Positions 1-8,077 of a stretch of DNA of 64,000 nt are shown here, piece by piece; within the stretch, counting starts at the first letter, position 1; each line of letters opens with the position of its first letter. The DNA comes from Algorimicrobium hallyeonense (lineage in GTDB: Bacteria; Bacteroidota; Bacteroidia; Flavobacteriales; Flavobacteriaceae). The notes beneath the pieces were generated by a model. It had not been told where the DNA came from. It worked only from the letters and a program-made list of their open reading frames with translations, and did not search any database. The position numbers and the translations under genes were made by a program. The DNA lies in the NCBI RefSeq assembly GCF_042657385.1, contig NZ_JBHSLA010000002.1, positions 62,001 through 126,000 of the forward strand, read 5' to 3'.

Positions 1-50
1 GCAAGTCAAAATGAGTTGCCAAAAATTGCAATATGGATTTTGGTTCTGAC

Positions 51-845
51 TTAAACATTGATTAGTATTTCTTGTTCTAAAAATCTATTTGTTCGAGCAA
101 CTTGTTCTCTAATTTGAATAACGATTGAATCTTTTGAGTTTTTTACTGGAATGCTCATTTTTGCTTTGTTCCCTTTTAATGACGCAGAATGTTTGTCAAA
201 AAGTTCATTGTAATTGGATGGTAAATACAATTCAGCATTAGTAAAAACCTCTTTTATTCGTAAATATTCATCAAGTCCATTGAAGTCAAAGTCGACAAAA
301 ACTAAAACTTCCTTAGCTCTAATCATTGAAATCGATTCTTTTCCTATTCTACCATATTTATGTAGATACAAATACTTATTGCCTAATAGTTTTTCTGCAT
401 TTAAAAAAGTTTCTAAATTTTCAACAAAACAGATTTTATCTGCAATAATTGAACGTGGAATTACAGAAAATAAACCAAAATCAAGAGTCTGCTTTTTAAT
501 ATTTACACGTTGATTATTTATTTGAACAGGATTAAAACCTCTTAACAAGAAAATTGGGTTACTGTCAATTTTTGTTGCCTTTGAGTTTCTATATTTTTTA
601 ATATTTCCTGATTTGCTTTTGCTAACGTTTTGTTCTGGAAAAGATGTTTTAAAAAATTTTTCAAATTCATTTTCTTTAGTAACTATAATTTTAAAACCTC
701 TGCCTAGTTTTAATGATTCTAAAATTTCAGCACGAAGTAAGTTTTGAAAAATGTCAGATTTTAAAACGCTTTTAGGAATTGCCGATTTAGAAACCGATTT
801 AGTTTCAAATAATAGTTTATATGTATTGAAGTCAACTTCTCTCAT
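51..845 (-). CDS. Toprim-domain protein resembling Wadjet JetD
   Basis: A 264-residue protein. The C-terminal half carries the pattern of the Toprim domain in JetD (DUF2220-like): a conserved Glu in FVENLETF (E142), a DxD in VFVDFDFNG (D185, D187), and a terminal FLEQE (E257-E259). The first 100 residues are basic and could hold a winged helix, as in JetD. JetD is the nuclease subunit of Wadjet, which cuts plasmid DNA. Here such a role is inferred. The start ATG overlaps the stop of the SMC-like gene by one base (TAATG), so the two are translationally coupled. The protein is shorter than the JetD proteins I know of. The other possibility is a lone OLD-type Toprim effector partnered with an ATPase, as in Gabija but split into two genes. 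Confidence 0.6.
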   Translation of the reverse strand: MREVDFNTYKLLFETKSVSKSAIPKSVLKSDIFQNLLRAEILESLKLGRGFKIIVTKENEFEKFFKTSFPEQNVSKSKSGNIKKYRNSKATKIDSNPIFLLRGFNPVQINNQRVNIKKQTLDFGLFSVIPRSIIADKICFVENLETFLNAEKLLGNKYLYLHKYGRIGKESISMIRAKEVLVFVDFDFNGLDEYLRIKEVFTNAELYLPSNYNELFDKHSASLKGNKAKMSIPVKNSKDSIVIQIREQVARTNRFLEQEILINV

Positions 846-3505
846 TAGGCTTCAATTGGTTTTCTGAATATAACATTTCCATTCTTCTCGCTAACTACGA
901 TTTTACCTTTGTTTCTTCTGACGAGATAGTACTTATCAAAACCATCATATGGATGAAGTGGTGCAGCTGAAATCGGTATAAAATTATGTTCTTTGCAGAA
1001 GTTTAATATTTCAATTCTGTTTGCTTCGTCAATAGTTCCTATTTCATCAACAAATAGGACAATTTTGTTTTCATCATCTTTTACAACTATTTGATTAATT
1101 ATAGACATAATTAGAACCAAACGAATCATTTTATCTGTTCCATCAGATTCAATTTGATTTTTAAGGTCTACAACTTTGTGTTGTCCTTTTTTATGTAGGT
1201 GAAGTTTAATGTCAAATAAATCATTAAACGTAATTGTAGTTTGATTATCTAAATATTTATTAAGTGTGTTTAGATTTTCTGATTGGTCATCAAAAATTAA
1301 CTCTGACGTTAAATCTCTAATTTGAATGATTTTATTTAAATCCTTAATAAGTTTCTCGTTTTCTACAATTTCAATCTTTAAGGTATCGATATCAGATATT
1401 TGTATTTTCTTAATTTTTGAATTGAATTGATTTGTTATGAATGAATTAAATTCTTCAAATCTTGAATAAATTGTACGACAAGGATTTGCAAATTGGGTTG
1501 ATATATTTTTAAGCAAACCATCAATTGCCTTTTGTTTGTCTTCCAATGTTACTAATTCAGAATCAACGTGTTTTATAAAATCAGTTTCACTTGCAAATGA
1601 TGTTTCTGTTTTGAGCTTTAAGCGTTCAAATAAACTATCTTTTTTGAGTTTGATTTCTCTTCTTTCTTCAAAGTTTCTTTTAAGATTTTTGTAGATATTG
1701 TCAAGTGAATCCGTTGATTGATATTCGATAGGTTTAATTCCAAGCTGTTCAAGTTCTACTTTCCAAGTTTGGATTTCTTCAATTCTTTTTTCCTTTTTAA
1801 AAATCTCTTTGCTCGCTTGTTCAATATTCTCATTAAGTTTTCTAATTTTTTCTTCAATTAACTTAACGTCTTTAGTTGATTGTTCTTTTTGTTTTATTAA
1901 ATTCTCAAATTCAACTTTAATAGCTTCAAGCTCTTTTTCAAGAGTTGGAAGTTGTTTTAGTTTTTGGATTTTTTCCGTTAGAGTTTTAATTTTTAAATTT
2001 ATGTCAGCTAAATTTTTTCTGTGTTTTTCTAAGTCTTTGGCTATAGGTAATAACTTTTCATTTATTCCCTTTTCTTTCTCTAGTTGCTTGATTTGTTTTT
2101 TTAATTCTTCTATAGATTCTATTGGTTTACCTTTAAAATCATTTGGCAACTCAATAGCACCATCAAATAATTTCATCAAGTTTTCTGTTTGCTTGATTTT
2201 TACTGAAATATTTTCGGAAGGTAAACTTGTAATATCTGTTGAAAGGATTCGATTTAGTAATTCTTTATTTTCTTGGTTCTCTGAGATTTGATGAATTAAT
2301 TGGTGCGAATAGCTATCAACTTGCTTTTTAATTCTTGAAATTTTAGATTCTGAATTTTGGATATTACTTTCAATTTCTTTGCTACTGAGATTTTGATTTT
2401 CTATTAGCGTGATTTGGCTTTCAATGTTTTTTCTGTCTTTGTCTAAATTTTGAAAAGATTGCTCTAGAAATTGTAAATCCTCAAAAGCTTTAATCTCAAG
2501 TACTAATTTCTCTTTTGAATCTAAATCTTTTTGTTTTTGTTCAATTTGATTGCTGATTTTTCCAATAAGTTGATTTAATTCTTTTTCTTTTGGATTAAGT
2601 GTTTCATTTAAGTGAGTTCGGTTTTCGGCTCTTTCAGTTTTCATTTTGGAAACGGAAGTACCGAGTTCAGAGTACAAAGAGGAATATTGTTGGTTAAAAG
2701 CAAAAATTAATTCAGATAGAATTGCACTTTTTCCTTTGTATTGATTTACCAATTCTTTGAAATCAGAAAAGCTACGTTGAATGCTCTTGATAACTTTGAT
2801 GTCTCGGTTGTGTTTTAATAAAGTTTGAATGTCTTTTTGATTTTTCTTTGAAAAAGAAATACTCTCATTTTCTTTGTTATCTGCTATAATTAAAGATTCT
2901 TTAAGTGAATCGTTGTTGATTAATTTTGAGTTTATTAAGTATTTGTAGATTTTAGAAAAATTATTACTAATACCACGTCCATCTTGATTTACGCTTTGAT
3001 TTAGCCAAACAACTCCGTTGTTTCTTTTTCCTTTTTGGTATACAAAATTAAAAACGTCTCTACGATTAGAGAATTTGCTATGTTCTATTCCATTTGTAGC
3101 AAATTCAGATAGCAATGAGTCAAATTTTCTAATTTTTTGACCATTAGCAGTTTCCATAAAATAAAGCTCCTCTTTGTATTCGCTGTCAATTTTATAGTAA
3201 TCTAGATTGCCTTCGGCATTTTTCTTTACTAGAATAGAGTAGTAGCGATTTTTGAAAATTTCAAAGATTATAAAACTAGAATTTATTGAGGGAAAATAAT
3301 GATTAAAAGTAGTTTTGTCTCCTGTTCGATTTCCGCTAAAAGTCATTTCTCTTCCATCAATTATAAATAGAAAGTTTAGAGCGTAAATCAGCGTACTTTT
3401 TCCGATATTGTTTGGCCCTACAATTTGAAGGGAATTACAATTGTCAAGTTCTATATCCGCTTTTGAGTATATGTCAGAGTTTAATATTATTAATCTTTTA
3501 AGCAT
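845..3505 (-). CDS. SMC/JetC-like coiled-coil ATPase
   Basis: An 886-residue protein with split ATPase halves around a long coiled coil. Walker A is GPNNIGKST at residues 30-38. Roughly residues 230-700 are rich in Lys, Glu, Leu and Ile in a coiled-coil pattern. Walker B is VLFVDEIGTID near residues 816-826, followed by ISAAPLHP, a C-terminal arrangement seen in MukB/JetC-type ATPases. The ABC signature is degenerate (SDGTDKM). SMC-like proteins of this class bind and move DNA in Wadjet, MukBEF and Lamassu systems. It is the first gene of a two-gene unit with the Toprim protein. A possible -7 box, CAACTTTG, lies at 3548-3555 on the minus strand. No JetA or JetB homologue precedes it. Assignment to Wadjet rather than another SMC-based defence is uncertain. 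Confidence 0.65.
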   Translation of the reverse strand: MLKRLIILNSDIYSKADIELDNCNSLQIVGPNNIGKSTLIYALNFLFIIDGREMTFSGNRTGDKTTFNHYFPSINSSFIIFEIFKNRYYSILVKKNAEGNLDYYKIDSEYKEELYFMETANGQKIRKFDSLLSEFATNGIEHSKFSNRRDVFNFVYQKGKRNNGVVWLNQSVNQDGRGISNNFSKIYKYLINSKLINNDSLKESLIIADNKENESISFSKKNQKDIQTLLKHNRDIKVIKSIQRSFSDFKELVNQYKGKSAILSELIFAFNQQYSSLYSELGTSVSKMKTERAENRTHLNETLNPKEKELNQLIGKISNQIEQKQKDLDSKEKLVLEIKAFEDLQFLEQSFQNLDKDRKNIESQITLIENQNLSSKEIESNIQNSESKISRIKKQVDSYSHQLIHQISENQENKELLNRILSTDITSLPSENISVKIKQTENLMKLFDGAIELPNDFKGKPIESIEELKKQIKQLEKEKGINEKLLPIAKDLEKHRKNLADINLKIKTLTEKIQKLKQLPTLEKELEAIKVEFENLIKQKEQSTKDVKLIEEKIRKLNENIEQASKEIFKKEKRIEEIQTWKVELEQLGIKPIEYQSTDSLDNIYKNLKRNFEERREIKLKKDSLFERLKLKTETSFASETDFIKHVDSELVTLEDKQKAIDGLLKNISTQFANPCRTIYSRFEEFNSFITNQFNSKIKKIQISDIDTLKIEIVENEKLIKDLNKIIQIRDLTSELIFDDQSENLNTLNKYLDNQTTITFNDLFDIKLHLHKKGQHKVVDLKNQIESDGTDKMIRLVLIMSIINQIVVKDDENKIVLFVDEIGTIDEANRIEILNFCKEHNFIPISAAPLHPYDGFDKYYLVRRNKGKIVVSEKNGNVIFRKPIEA

Positions 3506-3568
3506 TCAATTTTTTTGTCAATTTAAGTAATTATTATCAATTTCCTACAAAGTTGAGCGTTGGCAAGA

Positions 3569-3631
3569 AACAGCACATTTGGTTTTTTTAGCGTTGGCTT
3601 TTGTGTCGGAAAAAAAACCAAATGTGCTGTT
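3569..3631. repeat. Perfect 21-bp inverted repeat with 21-base loop
   Basis: The left arm is 3569-3589 and the right arm 3611-3631. The arms are perfect complements over 21 bases, around the core CAGCACATTTGG and its complement, and flank the loop 3590-3610. The arm ends in a run of T on either strand, so it could act as a bidirectional terminator. However, it lies upstream of the SMC-like gene and downstream of the 43-residue gene with a gap of about 280 bases. It may instead be a cassette or recombination element. Confidence 0.7.
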
Positions 3632-3892
3632 TGTACGGTTGGTTTTTTCTGTATGAAACACAACGGCAGTTTGTCCAATAACTATATTTCATTCAATGAC
3701 AATCGCGTATTCAGAAATTTTTAAAGTCACCTACCCGAATAACAAAGTTATAAAAATAGGTTATTAGACAGTTTGACGTTTTTATATATGAAATGTTGCG
3801 TGTTTAGCAAGTAATTTAGCAAATAAAAACCAAATAGAAAATCCGAGAGGATTTTCGTAAGTAGGCGAAAACCAGCCATTAATTATACACGG

Positions 3893-3907
3893 TGTTGTAA
3901 ACAGTTA
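3893..3907. repeat. Left copy of 15-bp inverted repeat bracketing a two-gene module
   Basis: TGTTGTAAACAGTTA reads on the plus strand and ends one base before the stop codon of the 43-residue gene. The copy at 5085-5099, read on the minus strand, is TGTTGTAAACAATTA, which matches at 14 of 15 bases. The two copies face each other around the module 3909-5073. Confidence 0.6.
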
Positions 3908-3908
3908 T

Positions 3909-4040
3909 TTAACTATTCTTTCCTTTATTTCTATCTTTCCACTTATTATGACCTTGTTTTGCAGTGAATAATACAGCTACTAAACTAACAGCTCCTTTAA
4001 TTATTTGTCCGACTAAACTTCCGTTTTTTGAATTACTCAT
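3909..4040 (-). CDS. 43-residue small hydrophobic protein
   Basis: Found by translating the gap after the 341-residue gene. It begins MSNSKNGSLVGQIIKG, continues with a hydrophobic AVSLVAVLF stretch, and ends in a basic tail. One short membrane-associated helix is likely. The ATG lies 7 bases after the stop of the 341-residue gene, so the two form one unit. There is no family match I recognise. Small hydrophobic partners of this kind can be toxins, immunity proteins or membrane anchors, but nothing in the sequence decides which. Confidence 0.5.
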   Translation of the reverse strand: MSNSKNGSLVGQIIKGAVSLVAVLFTAKQGHNKWKDRNKGKNS

Positions 4041-4047
4041 ATAATTT

Positions 4048-5073
4048 TTATTTATCTATTTCTATTTTAATTTCAGCGTTTTCTATTTCGTTATAACTTG
4101 GGATATTCTGAATTGCTTTCAATGATGAACTGGAAATTTGTTTCCAATTATTTTCAGATGTTTCCCATTCGTTAATTTTGTATACTCTTGTGTCGTCATT
4201 AATATGCTCCATAAAATCTTTAAAAGGTGCTAATGATTGTATTAAAGATTGAGGTTCATTCAATTCTTGATAAATTGTCAATATAATTTGTGATGAACGC
4301 TGAATGTAGAAGACTTCTTTAATAAACTCCTTTATGTTTTCTTCTTGTGTTTTTTTATAGTTCCAAGCTTTTAACTCTTTAAAAAGGGATTTCCAAAAAC
4401 CAACTTCTATGTTACTTAATCTTTGTTTTGCACTTTCGATTAGTTGACTTCTTCCCTCATTCAATGATTTATGAGCAGATAAAAGTGCGATTTCTCGTTT
4501 GTTATCGTCAGACATTTGAATTGCATCTAAATAAGAACTATAACCAGCTTGTATTTTTCCAATTCTATCATTATTGAACTCTTTATGTATATCAGAAAGC
4601 TTTTTTTCAATAAGTTCAAGTTGACTGCTTAATTGATTTAAAGAGTTCATAACTGCCATATTTTGTAATGATGGAAGTAAATTGTTTAATTTTTCAGAAT
4701 TCGTAATCTCTTTTAATCGAAGTTGTTTAACAATGTTATTTGTTTTCTTGTCTTTTACAAAAGCTAAAAACTCATCTGTACCGACTTTTTTATTTAATAG
4801 ATATTCGCCACTTTTAATCTTTTTCAAGATTCCTTTAGGAAATACAACTTCAAAGTTTTTATAATTTTTCCCAGATTTTTCAAAAAACTCTGCGTAAGAA
4901 GGTATTTGCTTTAAAATATCTAAAACAGTTCTATTTGCGTTGTCAAAGTTATTTGTGTTTTTTGTTTTAAAATTGTCAAAAATATTTGAGTGAGTATTTG
5001 TCAAATCGGAATTTGTCAATTTAGCTACATTAGCAGATTTTTGAATTGGTCGATGTATTTTAATTTCTTTCAC
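4048..5073 (-). CDS. Uncharacterised 341-residue helical protein
   Basis: No family recognised. The first 60 residues are Asn/Lys/Thr-rich and low in complexity. Residues 60-140 are mixed. From about 140 onward the protein looks mainly alpha-helical, with segments such as LSSQLELIEKKLSDIHKEF and SAHKSLNEGRSQLIESAKQR. There is no signal peptide and no clear membrane span. The start ATG is 11 bases from the right copy of the inverted repeat, and the stop is 7 bases before the 43-residue gene. The module is compact and island-borne, so a defence or toxin role is possible but unproven. Confidence 0.6.
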   Translation of the reverse strand: MKEIKIHRPIQKSANVAKLTNSDLTNTHSNIFDNFKTKNTNNFDNANRTVLDILKQIPSYAEFFEKSGKNYKNFEVVFPKGILKKIKSGEYLLNKKVGTDEFLAFVKDKKTNNIVKQLRLKEITNSEKLNNLLPSLQNMAVMNSLNQLSSQLELIEKKLSDIHKEFNNDRIGKIQAGYSSYLDAIQMSDDNKREIALLSAHKSLNEGRSQLIESAKQRLSNIEVGFWKSLFKELKAWNYKKTQEENIKEFIKEVFYIQRSSQIILTIYQELNEPQSLIQSLAPFKDFMEHINDDTRVYKINEWETSENNWKQISSSSLKAIQNIPSYNEIENAEIKIEIDK

Positions 5074-5084
5074 AGTTTTTTTGG

Positions 5085-5099
5085 TAATTGTTTACAACA
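5085..5099. repeat. Right copy of 15-bp inverted repeat bracketing a two-gene module
   Basis: TAATTGTTTACAACA on the plus strand is the inverted partner of 3893-3907, with one mismatch. It lies in the 5' leader of the 341-residue gene, 11 bases before its ATG. An operator or untranslated-region function is therefore an alternative to a cassette end. Confidence 0.6.
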
Positions 5100-5216
5100 T
5101 GCATATATAAGTAATGGTGTGCATATATCCGTAATATATACACCACCAAAACTTAGTGTATTTTAATCTCCAATATAGAAACTAAAATGCATTCAAAAAA
5201 TACGTAGATCTACGTA
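5100..5216. promoter_or_regulatory. Repeat-rich upstream region with 16-bp palindrome
   Basis: Upstream of the 341-residue gene. Two direct repeats, TGCATATATAAGTAAT (5100-5115) and TGCATATATCCGTAAT (5120-5135), are offset by 20 bases. The second also forms an imperfect inverted repeat with ATATATACACC. A perfect 16-bp palindrome, TACGTAGATCTACGTA, is at 5201-5216. These look like binding sites for a dimeric regulator, or the remains of a junction. No TAnnTTTG box was found here. Confidence 0.4.
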
Positions 5217-5277
5217 ATTTTCAACTCGTTATTACATAAGGATAAATATAAAGAAGCTATTTTTAAGAAAACTACGG

Positions 5278-5727
5278 TTACCCGTAAAGAGGCATAAAAG
5301 AATAAACAACTTTACCAGTAAGCGTGTCAAAATAAGGATTTGCACCTTGAGGATTGCGAGGTAGGTTTTTGACGGCATGATACCGTTTTATTTGCGCTTG
5401 AAGATTAGCAATATCACCTTTAGTTGCAGGTCTGTTTTGTGGTGCAGTTAGTAGGTAAGTTAGTCCATCAGCAGCCAATGTTCCAGCTGCTGAATTTCCA
5501 ACACCCGCAGCACTCATTTGTTCTACTTTTCCAACAGGTGGTTTATCGGTTTTTGGTTCTTCAGTGGTGGTTATTTCAGGGTTTTCTACTGTCGTTAATT
5601 CTGAAGTAGTTTTTCTCGCATGATGGGCTTTTGATCTACACGTGTTACTGCAATATTTTTGGACACGACGTCTTTTCGGTTTAAATCCCTCTTGACAATA
5701 TTCACAGGTGTAAAATTCTCTTTCCAT
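5278..5727 (-). CDS. Zinc-finger island protein
   Basis: A 149-residue protein. The N-terminus has a treble-clef-like Cys pattern, CEYC at residues 8-11 and YCSNTC at about 25-30, followed by a basic helix. This matches short zinc-binding modules in many Bacteroidota proteins. The middle is Thr/Pro/Glu-rich and probably disordered. The C-terminus (about 75-149) is of unknown fold. It lies 102 bases after the 245-residue gene and on the same strand as the integrase. Such proteins are often found beside integrases in this phylum, which suggests DNA binding or a role in island maintenance. That is inference. Confidence 0.65.
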   Translation of the reverse strand: MEREFYTCEYCQEGFKPKRRRVQKYCSNTCRSKAHHARKTTSELTTVENPEITTTEEPKTDKPPVGKVEQMSAAGVGNSAAGTLAADGLTYLLTAPQNRPATKGDIANLQAQIKRYHAVKNLPRNPQGANPYFDTLTGKVVYSFMPLYG

Positions 5728-5829
5728 TTATTATGCGTTAAATAAACGTTTGTTTGACGTTTAATAGGTTTTTACTCGTTGATTTGGGTTACATCTGTCA
5801 CTATTTTGACTACAGTTGTGGTCATTCAT

Positions 5830-6567
5830 TTAATCAATTTTATCTTCTTCCAGATATTCTGATCCAATACCAAATACCGATTCCAATAAAAAGTTTCTTG
5901 CTTTGGCATTTGTCATTAGTGGTTCTTTTTCTTCTTTTTCAACAACTATTTCAAGTTCTTTTGGCTCAATTTTGGGTGGCTCTTCTGCAATTTGTTCAGG
6001 TGCTATTACAGGTGTTTCTATTTGCTTGATTGGAGCATCTTCAATCACATCTGAAACCATATCAATGTACTGATAGGGATCACTTAATTCTTCCGAAATT
6101 TGTTCGCCAAAATAGCTATCTAATTTATCTAAATGTTTATCAAATGCTTGATGTTGTAATTCAAACATACTTTGTATTGCAGAAGTACTTTCTGGTAAAT
6201 CAATACCAACGTTTTTAGACATCCATAAACTAAAAACCCAATACATGCCAGCGTGCTCCAAATATTGATCTAAAAAGCGTTTGAATGCTTTTTTAGAAAG
6301 TGATTCTTGTTGTTCTAATAATTGCTCTAAATTGTCATTTAGCAATTCTCCTTTCCCTAATAATTCCAAGGCATTCATTTCTGAAGGTAAGGTGGTTATA
6401 TTTCGGTCCAAATTAGAATAGGCTATAATATTAACCATGTTTGATGTGATAATATTCGCAATAAAAGTCGGTTCTATATAATGATAAAACTGTTTAGGAA
6501 CATAAAAAATATAGCTCTTAAACAGATTATCACGTATGGTATTAAAAACTTGACTTTTTTTATCCAT
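5830..6567 (-). CDS. Uncharacterised protein in integrase operon
   Basis: A 245-residue protein with no family I recognise. The start is 2 bases after the integrase stop, so the two are probably co-transcribed. It appears mostly helical in the first 165 residues (LLEQQESLSKKAFKRFLDQY). A Pro/Glu-rich linker covers about 165-215, and the tail is NAKARNFLLESVFGIGSEYL. There is no signal peptide or clear membrane segment. It may be an accessory factor for excision or a structural partner of the recombinase. Confidence is high that the gene is real and low for any role. Confidence 0.6.
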   Translation of the reverse strand: MDKKSQVFNTIRDNLFKSYIFYVPKQFYHYIEPTFIANIITSNMVNIIAYSNLDRNITTLPSEMNALELLGKGELLNDNLEQLLEQQESLSKKAFKRFLDQYLEHAGMYWVFSLWMSKNVGIDLPESTSAIQSMFELQHQAFDKHLDKLDSYFGEQISEELSDPYQYIDMVSDVIEDAPIKQIETPVIAPEQIAEEPPKIEPKELEIVVEKEEKEPLMTNAKARNFLLESVFGIGSEYLEEDKID

Positions 6568-6569
6568 AA

Positions 6570-8045
6570 TTATCTTAATAAATCAGAATAATCAGTTGGT
6601 AAATGGGCATCAATATCACGCAAGTATTGTTCCAATGCGGTCATGGTTGTATGTCCTGTAATATTCATTAAATTACTCTTGGCTTCAAAAGGCGAACTTG
6701 TTTCAGCCAATTTTCTGTATAATTTGGTAATAAAGGTATGTCTGAAACTATATAGGCCATAATCGGTACTTAGCTTAAATTTTGTTTTGATTATCTTTTT
6801 GAATCGTTTTGAGAAATAATCACGTCTGTTATCGATTTTGGTACTCCAAGGCTTGCCAATTCCATCAGGTGTAAATAATATACTGTCACCATCCATTAAT
6901 GATAAATCGGGTAGGGCTTCCGAAATGATATCAGGAATAATCTTTGTTTTTAAAGGACTATTTTTCGCCTTAAAAGATAATGTTTTGGTATCCATGTTTA
7001 AATCCTTCACGCGTAAACGGTTGACTTCAATTGGTCGCATGAAATTATAGGAGATAAACTTGATATATAATAGGAGTACAGGGTCTTCTTTTTCCAGATA
7101 CATAAAAATAGCATCTAACATTTTAGGATCATACCGCTTATGACGTTCGGGTTTGGCTTTCAAAACAGGCGTTTTGCGTATGACGTTAACCGGAATAATT
7201 TCGTTATCCTCTAAAACTTGCATCATGCTTCCTAAATCGACACGACTATTATTGCGACTTCGTGGTGTATTTTTAATTAGATGTTGGTTTAAAAAGCCCA
7301 TAACCATCTTTCTTGTAATTTGGTTGGCATGCTCTACATGAGGATATTCTTCATTCAACCATTTTATAAAAACTTTAGATCGATTTCTATAATCTACAAG
7401 TGTACGTGGCTTGACTAATTTCTCCTTCATGCTCAACGCAAAATCAAAAGCTTCACGCAAACTCATTTTTGTATCATCCTTTTCTTCAGGTTCTAATAAA
7501 GGAGTAGGAGTAGTTTCAATAATAGGCTGTTCTACTTTTGGCTGAAAAATTTCTTTAGGTTGCTGATAAACAGGAATCGATTCTGGCTGTTTTTTTTCAG
7601 GAATTGGCGCTTGTAAATTTGTCCGTTGTAAAAATGGATGCGGTATCACTTTTGGTTCTTCAACAACTGGTTTTGGAGCTAAAAAATTAGTGGACATAGG
7701 TGCACACGTTTTAGGTTTTTCAGCCAAAAAACGCTCTAAATTATTTTGGTACGGATTGTAACCTTGATTTAAAAGATCCTGAAGTTTTTTCTTGTAAAAT
7801 TTTAATACATTTAAACGCTCTTTTTTGGTTTTCAGTTTGTTAGCTTCACCATAGATATTCTTTTGGCGTTCTAATTTACCCGTTATAGGATTTCGAAATG
7901 AGAAATAGACATACCACCGACTGGTAAGTTTGCCGTTTGCTGTGTAGATTTTTGGGGTAGAATAAACTTTTTTGTCTGACAAATCGTGTTCAAAATTGCA
8001 CTCTCGTTCGTGTTCAAATGTAAGAAATTCATTTAGATTGAGCAT
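6570..8045 (-). CDS. Tyrosine recombinase / integrase
   Basis: A 491-residue phage-type integrase. An N-terminal arm-binding-like region lies at about 20-110. A long Pro/Glu-rich linker follows at about 110-195. A SAM-like core-binding domain occupies 200-300 (SLREAFDFALSMKEKLVKPR). The catalytic domain starts at about 310. Catalytic residues visible are Arg in NFMRPIEVNRL, the Arg of YSFRHTF (the usual His three residues before it is Tyr), His in ITGHTT and the nucleophile Tyr in EQYLRD. It would catalyse strand exchange between tRNA-Met and the island's attachment site. The ATG follows directly after the T-run of the tRNA terminator, leaving no room for an ordinary promoter. Expression probably comes from read-through of the tRNA promoter or from the excised circle. 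Confidence 0.9.
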   Translation of the reverse strand: MLNLNEFLTFEHERECNFEHDLSDKKVYSTPKIYTANGKLTSRWYVYFSFRNPITGKLERQKNIYGEANKLKTKKERLNVLKFYKKKLQDLLNQGYNPYQNNLERFLAEKPKTCAPMSTNFLAPKPVVEEPKVIPHPFLQRTNLQAPIPEKKQPESIPVYQQPKEIFQPKVEQPIIETTPTPLLEPEEKDDTKMSLREAFDFALSMKEKLVKPRTLVDYRNRSKVFIKWLNEEYPHVEHANQITRKMVMGFLNQHLIKNTPRSRNNSRVDLGSMMQVLEDNEIIPVNVIRKTPVLKAKPERHKRYDPKMLDAIFMYLEKEDPVLLLYIKFISYNFMRPIEVNRLRVKDLNMDTKTLSFKAKNSPLKTKIIPDIISEALPDLSLMDGDSILFTPDGIGKPWSTKIDNRRDYFSKRFKKIIKTKFKLSTDYGLYSFRHTFITKLYRKLAETSSPFEAKSNLMNITGHTTMTALEQYLRDIDAHLPTDYSDLLR

Positions 8046-8077
8046 AAAAAAAACGGTTTAGAGTGAACTAAACCGTT
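8046..8077 (-). terminator. Intrinsic terminator of tRNA-Met
   Basis: On the minus strand a 10-bp perfect stem (8068-8077 with 8052-8061, loop of 6) is followed by a T-run. It begins 21 bases after the tRNA 3' end. The integrase ATG (8045) comes immediately after the T-run. Confidence 0.85.

Larger units (their letters stand above)
3506..3908. other. Non-coding boundary between two accessory modules
   Basis: About 400 bases with no convincing gene. It holds a possible promoter for the SMC-like gene (3548-3555), a 21-bp palindrome (3569-3631), the motif ACAACGGC near 3661, and an 8-bp perfect hairpin (3837-3844 with 3849-3856, loop GAGA). It ends in TATACACGGTGTTGTAAACA next to the stop of the 43-residue gene. 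From memory, pieces such as TATACACGGTGTTGT recur between accessory genes in many Bacteroidota genomes. That was not checked here. Confidence 0.5.

Noticed and set aside
1809..2291. Phe/Ser-rich open frame on the plus strand
   Set aside because: Antisense shadow of the coiled-coil region of the SMC-like gene.
3653..3724. 23-codon frame in the gap before the SMC-like gene
   Set aside because: No motif or context supports it, and it overlaps a motif-rich non-coding boundary.
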